Source: Hyphomicrobiales bacterium (GTDB lineage Bacteria; Pseudomonadota; Alphaproteobacteria; Rhizobiales; Rhizobiaceae). From it: a stretch of DNA of 64,000 nt. A program made the translations under genes and the position numbers. This document shows positions 17,295 to 26,332 of the stretch, one piece after another. Each line of letters starts with the position of its first letter. Positions within the stretch are counted from its first letter, which is position 1. Location: positions 1 to 64,000 of the forward strand of contig UBKJ01000014.1 in assembly GCA_900465915.1 (NCBI GenBank). Reading direction: 5' to 3'. The notes below the pieces were generated by a model. That model was not told the DNA's origin and ran no database searches. It was given only the letters and a program-made list of their open reading frames with translations.

Positions 17295-18617
17295 TTATCC
17301 GCGTGCATCCCCCGAGGCGGCCGCTTCGAGAAGACCGCGCCCGAGAAAATCCTTGTCGTCCTCGACCCCGGGCAGAACGTAGAAATATCCGCCGCCGATC
17401 GGCTTGAGATATTCCTCGAGCGGCTCGCCGTTGAGCCGGTTCTGCACGTGGATGAAGCCCTTTTCGAGATCCGCCTGGAAGGCGATGAAAAGCAGGCCCA
17501 TTTCGAGCTGGCCCGCCTTGTTGACCCCGTTGGAATAGTTGAACGGCCGGCGCAGGATCAAGTGCTCCGGCGCTTCCCGGTCGCGCGCATTGGCGAGGCG
17601 GATATGCGCGGTCAAGGGCGTCACCTTGCCTTCCGGGTCGTTGGAATAATCCGGCGTGTCGGATTCGACCTTGCCGGTGAAGGGCGCGCCGCTGGCCTTG
17701 CGGCGGCCGAAGATGGTCTCCTGCTCCTGCAGCGGCGTGCGGTCCCAGCGCTCGACGAAATTGCGGATGACGCGCACGGCCATATAGGTTCCGTTCGCCG
17801 CCCAGGCCGGCTCGTCGCTCTCGCGCTGGACCCAGACCACCTTGTCCATCAGCGCTTCGTCGGCGGAATTGGGATTGGCGGAGCCGTCGCGGAAGCCGAG
17901 GAAATTGCGCGCGCTCTCCTTGGCCTTCTCCGAATGCGGCGGCTGCACCGGCACGCTGCCTTCCTGCTTCCAGCGCGCCATCATCAGGTCGGGGGTGTTC
18001 TTGATGATGTCGCGCAGGGCGTGGATATTGGTGTCCGGCGTGTTGGAGCAGAGCTGGATCAGGATGTCGCCATGGCAGATTTCATGCTGCAAGGCGTCGT
18101 TGGGAAAGGATTTCATGCGCTGCAGGCGCTTCGGCCTGGCGTCCTTGAGGCCGAAGCGGTCGTCGAACAGCGAGGAGCCGACGGCGACGGTGACGGTCAG
18201 GTTGTCCGGCGTCACCACCGGTCCCAGAATGCCGGAATCGGCGGGCGGGAACTTGGGGTCCAGTTGCGGCGCAAGTCCGCCCTTCATCAGGAAGGCGGCG
18301 CGCTCGGTGAGCGTGCGCAGCAGCCGTTCGAGATCGGCGCGGTTCTGCGCCAGCACGTCGAAGGCCGCCACCAGGCCGGCGGCGGGGCGCGGCGTGACTA
18401 CGCCCGGCTGGCGCCGGCCGTGGAACGCGTGGCTTTCGTCGAGCTTGTCGCTTTCCGGCGCGTTGGTCACCGAGCCCTGCGGCGTTCCTTCCGCGGCGCG
18501 CGCGGTCACAGCCACCGAGGCCGCGCCTGCAAGCGCGCCGGCTCCGATCAGCAGCCGCCGGCGCTCCGGCGAGATCGGATTTGCGTTGTCCACGGTCTTT
18601 GACGGTCGTTTCGTCAT
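17295..18617 (-). CDS. efeB: EfeB, Tat-exported DyP-type heme peroxidase
   Basis: A 440-residue deferrochelatase/peroxidase. The N-terminus carries a Tat signal (ERRRLLIGAGALAGAASVAVTA). The DyP signature GFRDGSANPN supplies the distal aspartate, and AHIRLAN with RRPFNYSNG supply the proximal histidine and nearby arginine. EfeB oxidises ferrous iron or acts on heme in the periplasm. Its start lies three bases after the efeO stop. Confidence 0.92.
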   Translation of the reverse strand: MTKRPSKTVDNANPISPERRRLLIGAGALAGAASVAVTARAAEGTPQGSVTNAPESDKLDESHAFHGRRQPGVVTPRPAAGLVAAFDVLAQNRADLERLLRTLTERAAFLMKGGLAPQLDPKFPPADSGILGPVVTPDNLTVTVAVGSSLFDDRFGLKDARPKRLQRMKSFPNDALQHEICHGDILIQLCSNTPDTNIHALRDIIKNTPDLMMARWKQEGSVPVQPPHSEKAKESARNFLGFRDGSANPNSADEALMDKVVWVQRESDEPAWAANGTYMAVRVIRNFVERWDRTPLQEQETIFGRRKASGAPFTGKVESDTPDYSNDPEGKVTPLTAHIRLANARDREAPEHLILRRPFNYSNGVNKAGQLEMGLLFIAFQADLEKGFIHVQNRLNGEPLEEYLKPIGGGYFYVLPGVEDDKDFLGRGLLEAAASGDARG

Positions 18618-18620
18618 CGG

Positions 18621-19808
18621 TCAGTTCCTCAGAGCGTCGACAAGCTTGCCGAGATCGGCGGCGAGAGCCCCGGCCTTCTTCTTCAGGCCGGCCTTGTCGT
18701 CTTCGGAAAGCGTCGAATAGTTCGCAAAGCCGTCACCGGCCTTGTATTTCGCCAGCGCGTCGCGTAGCGCCGTGAAATCGTCGCCGATCTGGCCCGTCAA
18801 GGCGGCGTGGGACTTGGCGACGACCGGCTTGATGAGGTCGAACACCTTCTGCGCGCCGTCCAGATAGGCGTCGAGCGAGGTGAGGTCGATATGGGCGTAG
18901 CGGTCCTCGTCGAGGCCCGGGCCCGCCGTGGCGAAGCGGTCCATGACGGTGGCCGCGCCAGCGACCATATGGTCCGGCCCGACGCGCAGGTCGTGGATGC
19001 GGTCGGCCAGCGCCGCCGCGTCTGTCGAAAGCTTGTCCGCCACCGGCGCGAGGCCGTCGAGGCTGTTCTGGGCGAACAGGCCGTATTCGATGCGGTGCAG
19101 GCCGCCGAAGGCCGGGTCCTGCTCCTTCTTGTCGAAATAATCGGCGCGCGCGTCGATGGCGCTGTCGAGGTCTGAGATGGGGCCGGCGATCGGCGAAAGA
19201 TGGGCGTAGGCGATGCGCGCCGGCGCGTAGAGCGACTTCGCCTTTTCGAGGTCGCCCGCCTTGATCGCGGCGACGAGGTCGCCGACGGCGGTCGAGAAGC
19301 CTTCTGTCTCGCCGGCGAGATAGACCTTGTATTCGGCCATGGCGCCGATGAAAGCCGTCATCGACGGCTTGGCGGCGGCCTCCGCGCCGTTGGCGGACGG
19401 GGTCACGTGCAGGACGCCGCGGGGATTGGAGAGCAGGCCGCAGGTGATCTGGTAGTTTCCGGGCTCGAGCTTGGCGGTCAGGGTCTGGGTGAAGCCGGGG
19501 GCGATATTCTCGCGCTCCTCCAGCACCATCACGCCGTCGAGAATCTCCCATTCGACCGCGCGCTCGGACTTGTTGACGATCTTGAAGAGGGTGCGGCCGG
19601 CCGGCACGGTCAGCTCGTTGGGATCGCAGCTCTTGGCGTTGATGGTCACGGTGACGGCGCCGTCGGCGGCCACCTTGCGCTCGGCCTGCGAATAGCGCGA
19701 CGCGTAATAGAAGGCCGCGCCGGCGGCGAAGACCAGCAGGACGGAAACGCCCACCCCGACCTTGACCAGGTTCGGCGAAAGGACTTGCTTGGTTGGGGTC
19801 TCGGTCAT
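18621..19808 (-). CDS. efeO: EfeO, cupredoxin-imelysin iron-uptake protein
   Basis: A 395-residue protein. An N-terminal membrane anchor or uncleaved signal (VGVGVSVLLVFAAGAAFYYA, about 16-36) is followed by a cupredoxin domain (about 40-130) and an imelysin M75 domain with [10 protein letters not shown]. The cupredoxin is thought to handle copper-dependent oxidation and the M75 domain to bind iron. It sits between efeU (13-base gap) and efeB. Confidence 0.9.
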   Translation of the reverse strand: MTETPTKQVLSPNLVKVGVGVSVLLVFAAGAAFYYASRYSQAERKVAADGAVTVTINAKSCDPNELTVPAGRTLFKIVNKSERAVEWEILDGVMVLEERENIAPGFTQTLTAKLEPGNYQITCGLLSNPRGVLHVTPSANGAEAAAKPSMTAFIGAMAEYKVYLAGETEGFSTAVGDLVAAIKAGDLEKAKSLYAPARIAYAHLSPIAGPISDLDSAIDARADYFDKKEQDPAFGGLHRIEYGLFAQNSLDGLAPVADKLSTDAAALADRIHDLRVGPDHMVAGAATVMDRFATAGPGLDEDRYAHIDLTSLDAYLDGAQKVFDLIKPVVAKSHAALTGQIGDDFTALRDALAKYKAGDGFANYSTLSEDDKAGLKKKAGALAADLGKLVDALRN

Positions 19809-19821
19809 GGAACGGGCTTCG

Positions 19822-20661
19822 TCAGTTGTTGCGGGCGGCTTCGGAGCGCGCCGCCGGTGCGGGATTGTGCGGGGCCAGGAACAGGAACAGCATCACGGCC
19901 AGGAAGACGACATAGACCACCACTTCGCTGACGGTGGGCGCGTCGATATAGCCGAGGATGCCGCCCAGCACCGAGCCGAGCGGACTGTCGAGCGGCAACC
20001 GGTCGCTGAGGTTGAAAACGACCTGCTGGAAGTGGTTCCAAAGGCCGGCCTCGTGCAGCGCCTTGACGGCGTTGGCGAAAATGCCCGCCGCGACGATGAG
20101 GATGAAGACGCCTGTCCAGCGGAAGAAGCGGCGCAGGTTGAGCTTGAGGCCGCCGATATAGATGAGGTAGCCGACCAGCGCTGCGAGCAGGACGCCGAGA
20201 AGCGCGCCGAGCGGCGCGAGCGGGCCGCCGGACTGCTGGAAGGTGGCCAGAAGGAAGAAGACCGATTCCAGTCCCTCGCGCACCACGGCGAGGAAGGCCA
20301 TGGCGGCGAGGCCGAGCCCGCCGGAATGGGAGGCCAGCGCCTCGTCGATGGAATGGTGCAGCTCGGCCTTGATGGAGCGCGCCGCCTTGCGCATCCAGAA
20401 CACCATGGAGGTGAGGACGGTGACGGCGACGAGCCCGATGACCGCCTCGAACAACTCCTGCGCCTTTTGCGGAAATTCCGCGCTGATCATCTGCAATCCG
20501 GCGCCGACGGCGAGCGAAAGCGCGATCGCCAGGAAAATGCCGATCCAGACCACCGGCATCCACATGCCGCGTCCCGTCTGCTTGAGATAGCTGGCGATGA
20601 TGCCCACGATCAGCGCCGCTTCCACCCCTTCGCGAAACATGATGAGAAAAGGTACGAGCAT
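19822..20661 (-). CDS. efeU: EfeU, FTR1-family iron permease
   Basis: A 279-residue inner-membrane protein with about seven hydrophobic helices. It has both REGxE iron-translocation motifs, MFREGVEAAL near residue 8 and VVREGLESVFF near 125. It is first in the efe operon. No strong ribosome binding site stands out, but the start matches family length. Confidence 0.92.
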   Translation of the reverse strand: MLVPFLIMFREGVEAALIVGIIASYLKQTGRGMWMPVVWIGIFLAIALSLAVGAGLQMISAEFPQKAQELFEAVIGLVAVTVLTSMVFWMRKAARSIKAELHHSIDEALASHSGGLGLAAMAFLAVVREGLESVFFLLATFQQSGGPLAPLGALLGVLLAALVGYLIYIGGLKLNLRRFFRWTGVFILIVAAGIFANAVKALHEAGLWNHFQQVVFNLSDRLPLDSPLGSVLGGILGYIDAPTVSEVVVYVVFLAVMLFLFLAPHNPAPAARSEAARNN

Positions 20662-21042
20662 CGATTTGAGTCCGGGCAGACCTATTCGCAGGCTGCATGT
20701 GCAGAGAATGTTTTTCGGTCATCTTTTATAGCCGCCCATGACGGGTTGCAACCACAAACATGAGACGGCTGATCAAGTTAATGGGAAGGCTGGAGAATTT
20801 CTTTTGCGATCCGCGCGCGGCGAAAGCGGGGCGTTACGGGATCGGTCGATCTCATTATAGCGCGCGTTTCTGTAGAGTGTATCCGGCTAGCGACACGGTC
20901 CCATCCATAAACATGATAATCTTATTCAAGTTTATTGGCTGTCGCTGAAAACGATGATAATAAGCGGCGTGAGTTATCGATCCCGAGCGCAACGAGACAT
21001 TCGCCGGACCGTTCATTGGATGTTTCGCGTATAGGTTAGGAC
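20662..21042. other. Divergent intergenic region between efeU and the heme locus
   Basis: About 380 bases, more AT-rich than its flanks, with no convincing gene; a 62-codon frame at 20760-20948 has no family resemblance. It must hold promoters for the iron operon on the left and the sigma-factor gene on the right. One TGA-N9-TCA site is listed separately. Confidence 0.6.
20914..20928. promoter_or_regulatory. Candidate RirA iron-responsive operator
   Basis: TGATAATCTTATTCA fits TGA-N9-TCA, the core described for RirA sites in rhizobia. It is followed by AGTTT, giving TGATAAT-N6-TCAAGTTT. The same extended pattern recurs at 22657, in front of the receptor gene. It lies about 115 bases before the sigma-factor start. 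Confidence 0.45.
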
Positions 21043-21552
21043 ATGGGCCTGGACAAAAAGGCGGAATGGCAGGCTTTGTATGTCGAACAGCGCAAGGCCT
21101 TGATCGACTACGCCACTCCGTTGACGAAATCGAGGGACGAGGCGGAAGACGTGGTGCAGGAGGCCTTTCTGCACTTCATGCCCAAGGAGCCCGACCAGCC
21201 CGCTCCGCCCAAGGCCTATCTGTTCCGCATCGTGCGCAATCTGACGTTCAACCGGAAAAGACATCAGAAGGTCCGCGCCTCCCAGGCCGTCGAAGACCTG
21301 CCCTGGTGGGCGCGGTCCCTGGCGATCGACACGCCCGAGGAACAGGTGCTGTTCTGCGAGCATGTCAGGATCGCCGCGCAGGTCATCGAGGACCTGCCGC
21401 AGCAGATGCGCCAGATCGCGGAATTGTACCGGATCGAGGGCCTGACGCTCGAGGAGATTTCCGCCCGTCTCAATCTTTCAAAATCCACGGTTCATCGCCT
21501 CCTAAAAGAGGCTATGAAAACGATCAGAGAACAGATAGCTCTCAGGCGATAA
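21043..21552 (+). CDS. FecI/HasI-type ECF sigma factor
   Basis: A 169-residue extracytoplasmic-function sigma factor of the FecI group. Sigma region 2 spans about 15-75 (DEAEDVVQEAFLHFM and AYLFRIVRNLTFNRKR). Region 4 spans about 110-165 (EEISARLNLSKSTVHRLLKEA). It would direct transcription of the heme receptor operon when the cognate anti-sigma factor is signalled. The anti-sigma gene and then the receptor follow, the standard cell-surface signalling order. Confidence 0.88.
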   Translation: MGLDKKAEWQALYVEQRKALIDYATPLTKSRDEAEDVVQEAFLHFMPKEPDQPAPPKAYLFRIVRNLTFNRKRHQKVRASQAVEDLPWWARSLAIDTPEEQVLFCEHVRIAAQVIEDLPQQMRQIAELYRIEGLTLEEISARLNLSKSTVHRLLKEAMKTIREQIALRR

Positions 21553-21671
21553 TCGAGCTGCGCGCAAAAATTCCGTATTTTGTGGGAAATTTGCCTTGCC
21601 CAGGTGTCTTTTGGACAATAGGGCGGCGTTGATCGCTCCAAGAGGGGACAGGAAGCGTTGGTTTGAAAGAG

Positions 21672-22649
21672 ATGAAGCCGGAACACGACAGCTTCCATTC
21701 TCAGTCCATCGCGGATCAGGCCGCCGACTGGCTGATCCGAATCCGCGAGAACCCGGACGAGCCGGGCCTGCGGGCGGACTTCGAAAGATGGGTGCTTTCC
21801 TCTCCCGAGCATCGGCGCGAATGGGAGAGCGCCTGCCGCCTGTGGCGCGTGATGGGCGAAGCGCCAAAGCATTACCGCCGCAGTCCGCAGCCCGCCATGA
21901 AGCGTCCGCGCGCGGGCGTGGGAAGGCGCGTGGCCGGCGTCGTAGCCGCCGGCCTGATGGCGGCCTGCCTGGTCCTGGTCGCCGGCCCGTCCATTCTCAT
22001 CCGGCTCGAAGCCGATTATCGGACATCGACGGGAGAGACGCGCACGGTTCGGCTGGAGGACGGCAGCAGCGTGGTCCTCGGGCCGGCCAGCGCGCTCGCC
22101 GCGGATTTCTCGTCCGGGAAGCGGCATGTGAGGCTCTTGGCGGGCGACGCCTATTTCGAGGTCACGCATGACGCGGCGCGGCCGTTCCGGGTCGAGGCCG
22201 GCGGCGTCGACGTCACCGTGCTCGGCACCGCCTTCGACGTGAGCCTGACCGACCGGAACACCCAGGTCGGGCTGGAGCACGGATCGGTGAAGGTGACCGG
22301 GGAGATCGCGGGCGCGACCATCGATCGCGTGCTCGTTCCGGGCGAGATGGTCAGCATCGACCGCGACGCCGGCGCGGTCACGGACGAGCAGGTGGGCGCG
22401 CAGGAGATCGGCTCGTGGCGCGACGGCCGCCTGATCGTCGTCGGGGCGACCATCGGCTCCGTCGTCCAGCAGATCCAGCGATACCATAGCGCGTGGATTT
22501 CCGTGCCCGACCCGGCCTTCGCCGCGAAGAGGGTGACCGGCGTCTACGACCTCAAGGACCCCGACAAGGCGCTGGGCGCGCTGGTGGATTCCTATGGCGG
22601 CAGGGTGCGCAAGGTCTCGGACCTGGCGCGGATCGTCACCTCCTTCTAA
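21672..22649 (+). CDS. FecR/HasS-type anti-sigma regulator
   Basis: A 325-residue protein. The cytoplasmic N-terminal FecR_N domain (AADWLIRIRENP and WVLSSPEHRREWE) is followed by one membrane helix near 90-110 (VAGVVAAGLMAACLVLVAGP) and a periplasmic FecR domain with ETRTVRLEDGSSVVLGPAS and LLAGDAYFEV. It holds the sigma factor at the membrane and receives the signal from the receptor's STN domain. The ATG at 21672 is used; an in-frame TTG at 21663 has a comparable upstream AGGAAG. Confidence 0.88.
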   Translation: MKPEHDSFHSQSIADQAADWLIRIRENPDEPGLRADFERWVLSSPEHRREWESACRLWRVMGEAPKHYRRSPQPAMKRPRAGVGRRVAGVVAAGLMAACLVLVAGPSILIRLEADYRTSTGETRTVRLEDGSSVVLGPASALAADFSSGKRHVRLLAGDAYFEVTHDAARPFRVEAGGVDVTVLGTAFDVSLTDRNTQVGLEHGSVKVTGEIAGATIDRVLVPGEMVSIDRDAGAVTDEQVGAQEIGSWRDGRLIVVGATIGSVVQQIQRYHSAWISVPDPAFAAKRVTGVYDLKDPDKALGALVDSYGGRVRKVSDLARIVTSF

Positions 22650-22656
22650 AAAAATT

Positions 22657-22671
22657 GATAATAAAAATCAA
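22657..22671. promoter_or_regulatory. Candidate RirA iron-responsive operator before the receptor gene
   Basis: TGATAATAAAAATCA matches TGA-N9-TCA and shares the TGATAAT...TCAAGTTT frame with the site at 20914. It lies directly after the anti-sigma stop and about 105 bases before the chosen receptor start. Confidence 0.5.
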
Positions 22672-22775
22672 GTTTTAGCAGATTCCTTCAAAATTCCTGG
22701 GAAATCGGCGAACGCCAAGTGTCTATCCCACCGAAAGCACCCACCGGCGGTGCGATCTGGGGACAGGCGATCGCA

Positions 22776-25466
22776 ATGGCATATCGAGCAGTTTATCGGC
22801 GCAGCAAGACATCCGAACGGGCGAGGGCGCGAATGGTCCTGCTTCTGGGAACCGCCGCCGTCGCGATATTCTGCCGGGCCGACGGGACCGCCGCCCAGGC
22901 GAACCCGCCGGCCCAGACCCGCGCGCAGCCCGGCCTTCGGGCCTTCGACATTCCCGCGCAGCCTTTGACGAGCGCCCTGATCGCCTTCAGCCGGCAGTCC
23001 GGCGTGCAGGTGACCTCTCCCGCCCGCGACACGGTCGGCGGCCTGCGCAGCAGCTCCGTCAAGGGCGACCTCGACCCCCAGCAGGCCCTGGCCGCATTGC
23101 TGGCGGGGACGGGCCTGAACTATCGTTTCACCAGCAATTCGGCGGTGGTGATCAGCGGCGGACAGCAGGCGGCGGGCGGCGCGGATTTCGTCGATCCCAA
23201 TTCGACGATGCTGCAGCCGATCATCGTCAAGGGCGGCCGTCTCAGCAATACGGGTTCGGGCTATCAGGGCACGCCGGACTGGGTCTACGAGACGCCGTCC
23301 TCGGTCAGCGTCGTTTCGCGGGAGGCGATCCAGAACGCGCCGTCGCGCAACGCCCGCGATCTGCTCGACAATGTCGCCGGCGTCTACGCCAATCGGTCGG
23401 CGGGGCAGGACCCGGGCATCTCGGTCAATATCCGCGGGCTTCAGGATCAGAACCGCGTCGTGACCATGATCGACGGCGCACGGCAGAATTTCCAGCTCGC
23501 CGGGCATGGGACCACCTCGCGCGTCTATGTCGACACGGCCTTCATCCGCGCCATCGATATCGAGAAGATGGGCGGCTCGGGCGTCGGCGGTGCGGGCAAT
23601 CTCGGCGGCTCGGTGGATTTCCGCACGATCGTCGCCGATGACCTGATCCGGGACGGCAAGGACTGGGGCGTCGAGGTGAACGGCTCGACCGGAACCAACG
23701 CGTTCAAATATGACGGGTCGATCGCCGCGGCGGTGCGGATTTCCGACAGCCTCTCCATTCTGGGCGGATACGGCGCCAAGAAGATGGGCGCCTATGACAT
23801 CGGCAAGCATGGCGAGCTGGTGTTGAACCCGGAAACCACCTCCAACAACGTGCCGATCTTCACCGGCTCGGAAATGAAGTCGTCTATCCTCAAGGCCCAG
23901 GCGCAGCTGACGGACGATCTCGAACTGACGATGAGCTGGCTGCGCAGCGAGTCGAATTTCAGCACCGGCGGATACATCATCGCCGGCGAATTGGCCGGGG
24001 GCACGCAGGAATCGGTGTCCGACGTCGTGAACAACACGTTCAACGCCGACCTGCATTGGAACCCGGACAGCGACCTCATCGACCTGAAGGCGCGGCTTTA
24101 CTACAACAAGACGAAGAACGATCAGGATTACGATCAGTTGCTGATTGCCCAGCTGATCGAGACACCCGCGCACTATCAGTTAGGGACACTCGGCGGAAGC
24201 ATCGACAACACCAGTCTTATCGATACATCGATGGGCGCGCTGACGCTGAATTACGGTGTCGAGGCGTTTCATGACGACGGCAAGACCACAGTTGATTACA
24301 ACGTCATCAACGCGACAACGGGGATAAACGAAAGTGCTGGCCTAACCGGGCCAAACCCGACCGGCACACGCGATGTCGCCAGCTTATTTTCCACCGCCAA
24401 GCTGGAGCCGACGGATTGGCTGACGATCACCGGCGGTCTCCGTTACGACTGGTACAGGATCGAAGGCGTTGGGTCTTTCGTGGGATTCGCGACGAAGGTC
24501 CATCCGGGATCGGACTGTGCATACGAGCCTTATAAGAGCAGCCAAGCGTGCACGCAGTTCCCCGGCATTCCCTTCGCCTGGACCGACTACACAAAATACG
24601 ATGTCGATATCGACAAGTCGGACGGCGCCTTGCTGCCCTCGTTGACCGTCGCCGTCGAGCCATGGGACGGCGTCCAGTCTTTCGCAAAATACGCCAAGAC
24701 GTTTCGCCCGCCGACGCTGATGGAGCAACTGTGGGGTGGTCAGCACTATCTCGGCAGTTCGCCGGTCGGTTTTGCCCCGAATGTCGATCTCGCCGCCGAG
24801 CGCGCCGACACATTCGAACTCGGCGTGAATGTCAGCCAGGACGCAATCTTTTCTCCCGATGACAAGTTCCGCATGAAGCTGGTCGGCTTCTATCGTGAGG
24901 TCGACGACTACATCGCCTTCGGGGCGGTGTTCAAGGACGAGACGAACCGAGCCTATACCTCCTTCGTCAATCTCGATGGAACCACCTACATGAAAGGTAT
25001 CGAGTTGGAGGCCAATTACGATATCGGCGTCGCATACGCCGGGGCCTCTCTCACCTTTCTCGATACCAATTATGCCGACAGCTACACCTACCACGGGATT
25101 GGCGGGACGAACCCGAGTACGGGAAACATCATTAAGGATGGCGAGAAGCTAAGCTCCGACGCCTTGTTCGTGCCGCCAGATCTGCGCGTGACGGTCGATG
25201 CCGGCGTCCGAATGTTTGAACAGCGCCTGACGCTCGGCGGTCGAGTAACGCATTCTTCCGGCGGCAAGAGCGGCGAGACATCCGCATACGAAATCAAGAA
25301 TTACACCGTCTACGACATTTATGGCTCGTACGCCTTCAGCGATAACGCCAAGCTTCGTTTCGCGGTCAATAACGTCGCCGATCTCGCTTACGTCCCATCG
25401 CTTGGAACCGGGGACATTCCCGCGCCGGGACGGACATATACGGCATCCTTGAATTTCAGGTTTTGA
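22776..25466 (+). CDS. hasR: HasR-like TonB-dependent heme/hemophore receptor with STN signalling domain
   Basis: About 896 residues with a long basic signal region. The STN domain at roughly residues 50-130 (AFDIPAQPLTSALIAFSRQSG) contacts the anti-sigma factor. The plug follows (SSVSVVSREAIQNAPSRNARDLLDNVAGVY, VNIRGLQDQNRVVTMIDGARQ), then a beta-barrel with FRPPTLMEQLWGG and a C-terminal aromatic ending (ASLNFRF). The plug-barrel type is that of hemoglobin/transferrin/lactoferrin-family receptors. It lies immediately before the hemophore gene, as in has systems. A GTG at 22719 would extend it by 19 residues; ATG 22776 is preferred for its GGGGACAGG upstream. Confidence 0.87.
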   Translation: MAYRAVYRRSKTSERARARMVLLLGTAAVAIFCRADGTAAQANPPAQTRAQPGLRAFDIPAQPLTSALIAFSRQSGVQVTSPARDTVGGLRSSSVKGDLDPQQALAALLAGTGLNYRFTSNSAVVISGGQQAAGGADFVDPNSTMLQPIIVKGGRLSNTGSGYQGTPDWVYETPSSVSVVSREAIQNAPSRNARDLLDNVAGVYANRSAGQDPGISVNIRGLQDQNRVVTMIDGARQNFQLAGHGTTSRVYVDTAFIRAIDIEKMGGSGVGGAGNLGGSVDFRTIVADDLIRDGKDWGVEVNGSTGTNAFKYDGSIAAAVRISDSLSILGGYGAKKMGAYDIGKHGELVLNPETTSNNVPIFTGSEMKSSILKAQAQLTDDLELTMSWLRSESNFSTGGYIIAGELAGGTQESVSDVVNNTFNADLHWNPDSDLIDLKARLYYNKTKNDQDYDQLLIAQLIETPAHYQLGTLGGSIDNTSLIDTSMGALTLNYGVEAFHDDGKTTVDYNVINATTGINESAGLTGPNPTGTRDVASLFSTAKLEPTDWLTITGGLRYDWYRIEGVGSFVGFATKVHPGSDCAYEPYKSSQACTQFPGIPFAWTDYTKYDVDIDKSDGALLPSLTVAVEPWDGVQSFAKYAKTFRPPTLMEQLWGGQHYLGSSPVGFAPNVDLAAERADTFELGVNVSQDAIFSPDDKFRMKLVGFYREVDDYIAFGAVFKDETNRAYTSFVNLDGTTYMKGIELEANYDIGVAYAGASLTFLDTNYADSYTYHGIGGTNPSTGNIIKDGEKLSSDALFVPPDLRVTVDAGVRMFEQRLTLGGRVTHSSGGKSGETSAYEIKNYTVYDIYGSYAFSDNAKLRFAVNNVADLAYVPSLGTGDIPAPGRTYTASLNFRF

Positions 25467-25550
25467 CAGTTTCTCGCGGTTCGCCCGCGGGATCGAGATC
25501 CGCCATAGGGGCGGATGATTAGAGGAAGCAACCTCAAAGGAGTACTGAAC

Positions 25551-26324
25551 ATGTCAGTCAGAATCGAACAGCAGGACGGCTACAGCAACGATCTGCTCGC
25601 CTACTTTACGACGTGGCAGGCGAACGACGCATATCGTGGGCACGGCTACTTCAACTCCACGACCCAGCCTTACGACCAATGGGGCGCCGGCGACAAGTAT
25701 GCCGATGCGGCCTCAGCGGAGGGAAGTACGGCGTCCGGGGTGATCCTAAGCGGGGATGATTTCACCTATACCCAGGCACATTTCGAAGGCGATATTCAGG
25801 CCCTGACGTTCGGCACCGGCATTTATGACGCGAGCGCCACCTCGTTCGGTCTCGATCAGACCGGCTTGGTGCTCGATCTGACGGGCGCCTCCCTTACCAC
25901 CGCCTTCACCTATGCAATTTATATCCTGTCGAACTATGGCAGTGTATACGATACGAACGTGTACGGCACGGTACAGCCCGGTCTGTTCTCCTACCTCAAC
26001 GAACAGGGGACCGACCAGATCGGCACCGCCAATGCCGATGTGCAGTACAGCTTTACAGGGAACGATACTTTCACTGGCAATGGCGGTGCGGATACGTTCG
26101 TCTTCTCTTCGACGTCAATCGGTCAGGACACCATCACGGACTTCGCCAATGGTGCTGATCACGTCCAGTTCTCGACGTCGGTCTTCGCCGACTATGCGGC
26201 CGTCTCCGCGGCCGCTGCGCAGGTCGGAAGCGACGTGGTGATCACCCACAGCGCCGGCAACACCGTGACGATCGACAACTTCACGCTGGCGCAGATGGAC
26301 TCCAGCGACTTCCTCTTCGTCTAA
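25551..26324 (+). CDS. hasA: HasA-like secreted hemophore with an RTX-like C-terminal secretion region
   Basis: A 257-residue protein without an N-terminal signal peptide. Residues 1-155 resemble HasA: SNDLLAYFTTWQ at the start, His31 in YRGHGYF, Tyr73 in DDFTYT, His77, then IQALTFGTGI. His31 and Tyr73 are candidates for the axial heme ligands known in HasA (His32 and Tyr75 in Serratia). Residues about 165-257 resemble an RTX/serralysin-type tail (TGNDTFTGNGGADTFVF, ending DFLFV), which classical HasA (about 188 residues) lacks. An AAAGGAG site precedes the ATG at 25551. The type I exporter genes follow 8 bases later. Confidence 0.85.
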   Translation: MSVRIEQQDGYSNDLLAYFTTWQANDAYRGHGYFNSTTQPYDQWGAGDKYADAASAEGSTASGVILSGDDFTYTQAHFEGDIQALTFGTGIYDASATSFGLDQTGLVLDLTGASLTTAFTYAIYILSNYGSVYDTNVYGTVQPGLFSYLNEQGTDQIGTANADVQYSFTGNDTFTGNGGADTFVFSSTSIGQDTITDFANGADHVQFSTSVFADYAAVSAAAAQVGSDVVITHSAGNTVTIDNFTLAQMDSSDFLFV

Positions 26325-26332
26325 GGATCGCG

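Noticed and set aside
20760-20948. 62-codon frame in the efeU-sigma factor gap
   Set aside because: It has no ribosome binding site or family and lies across the promoter region with the iron-operator candidate.
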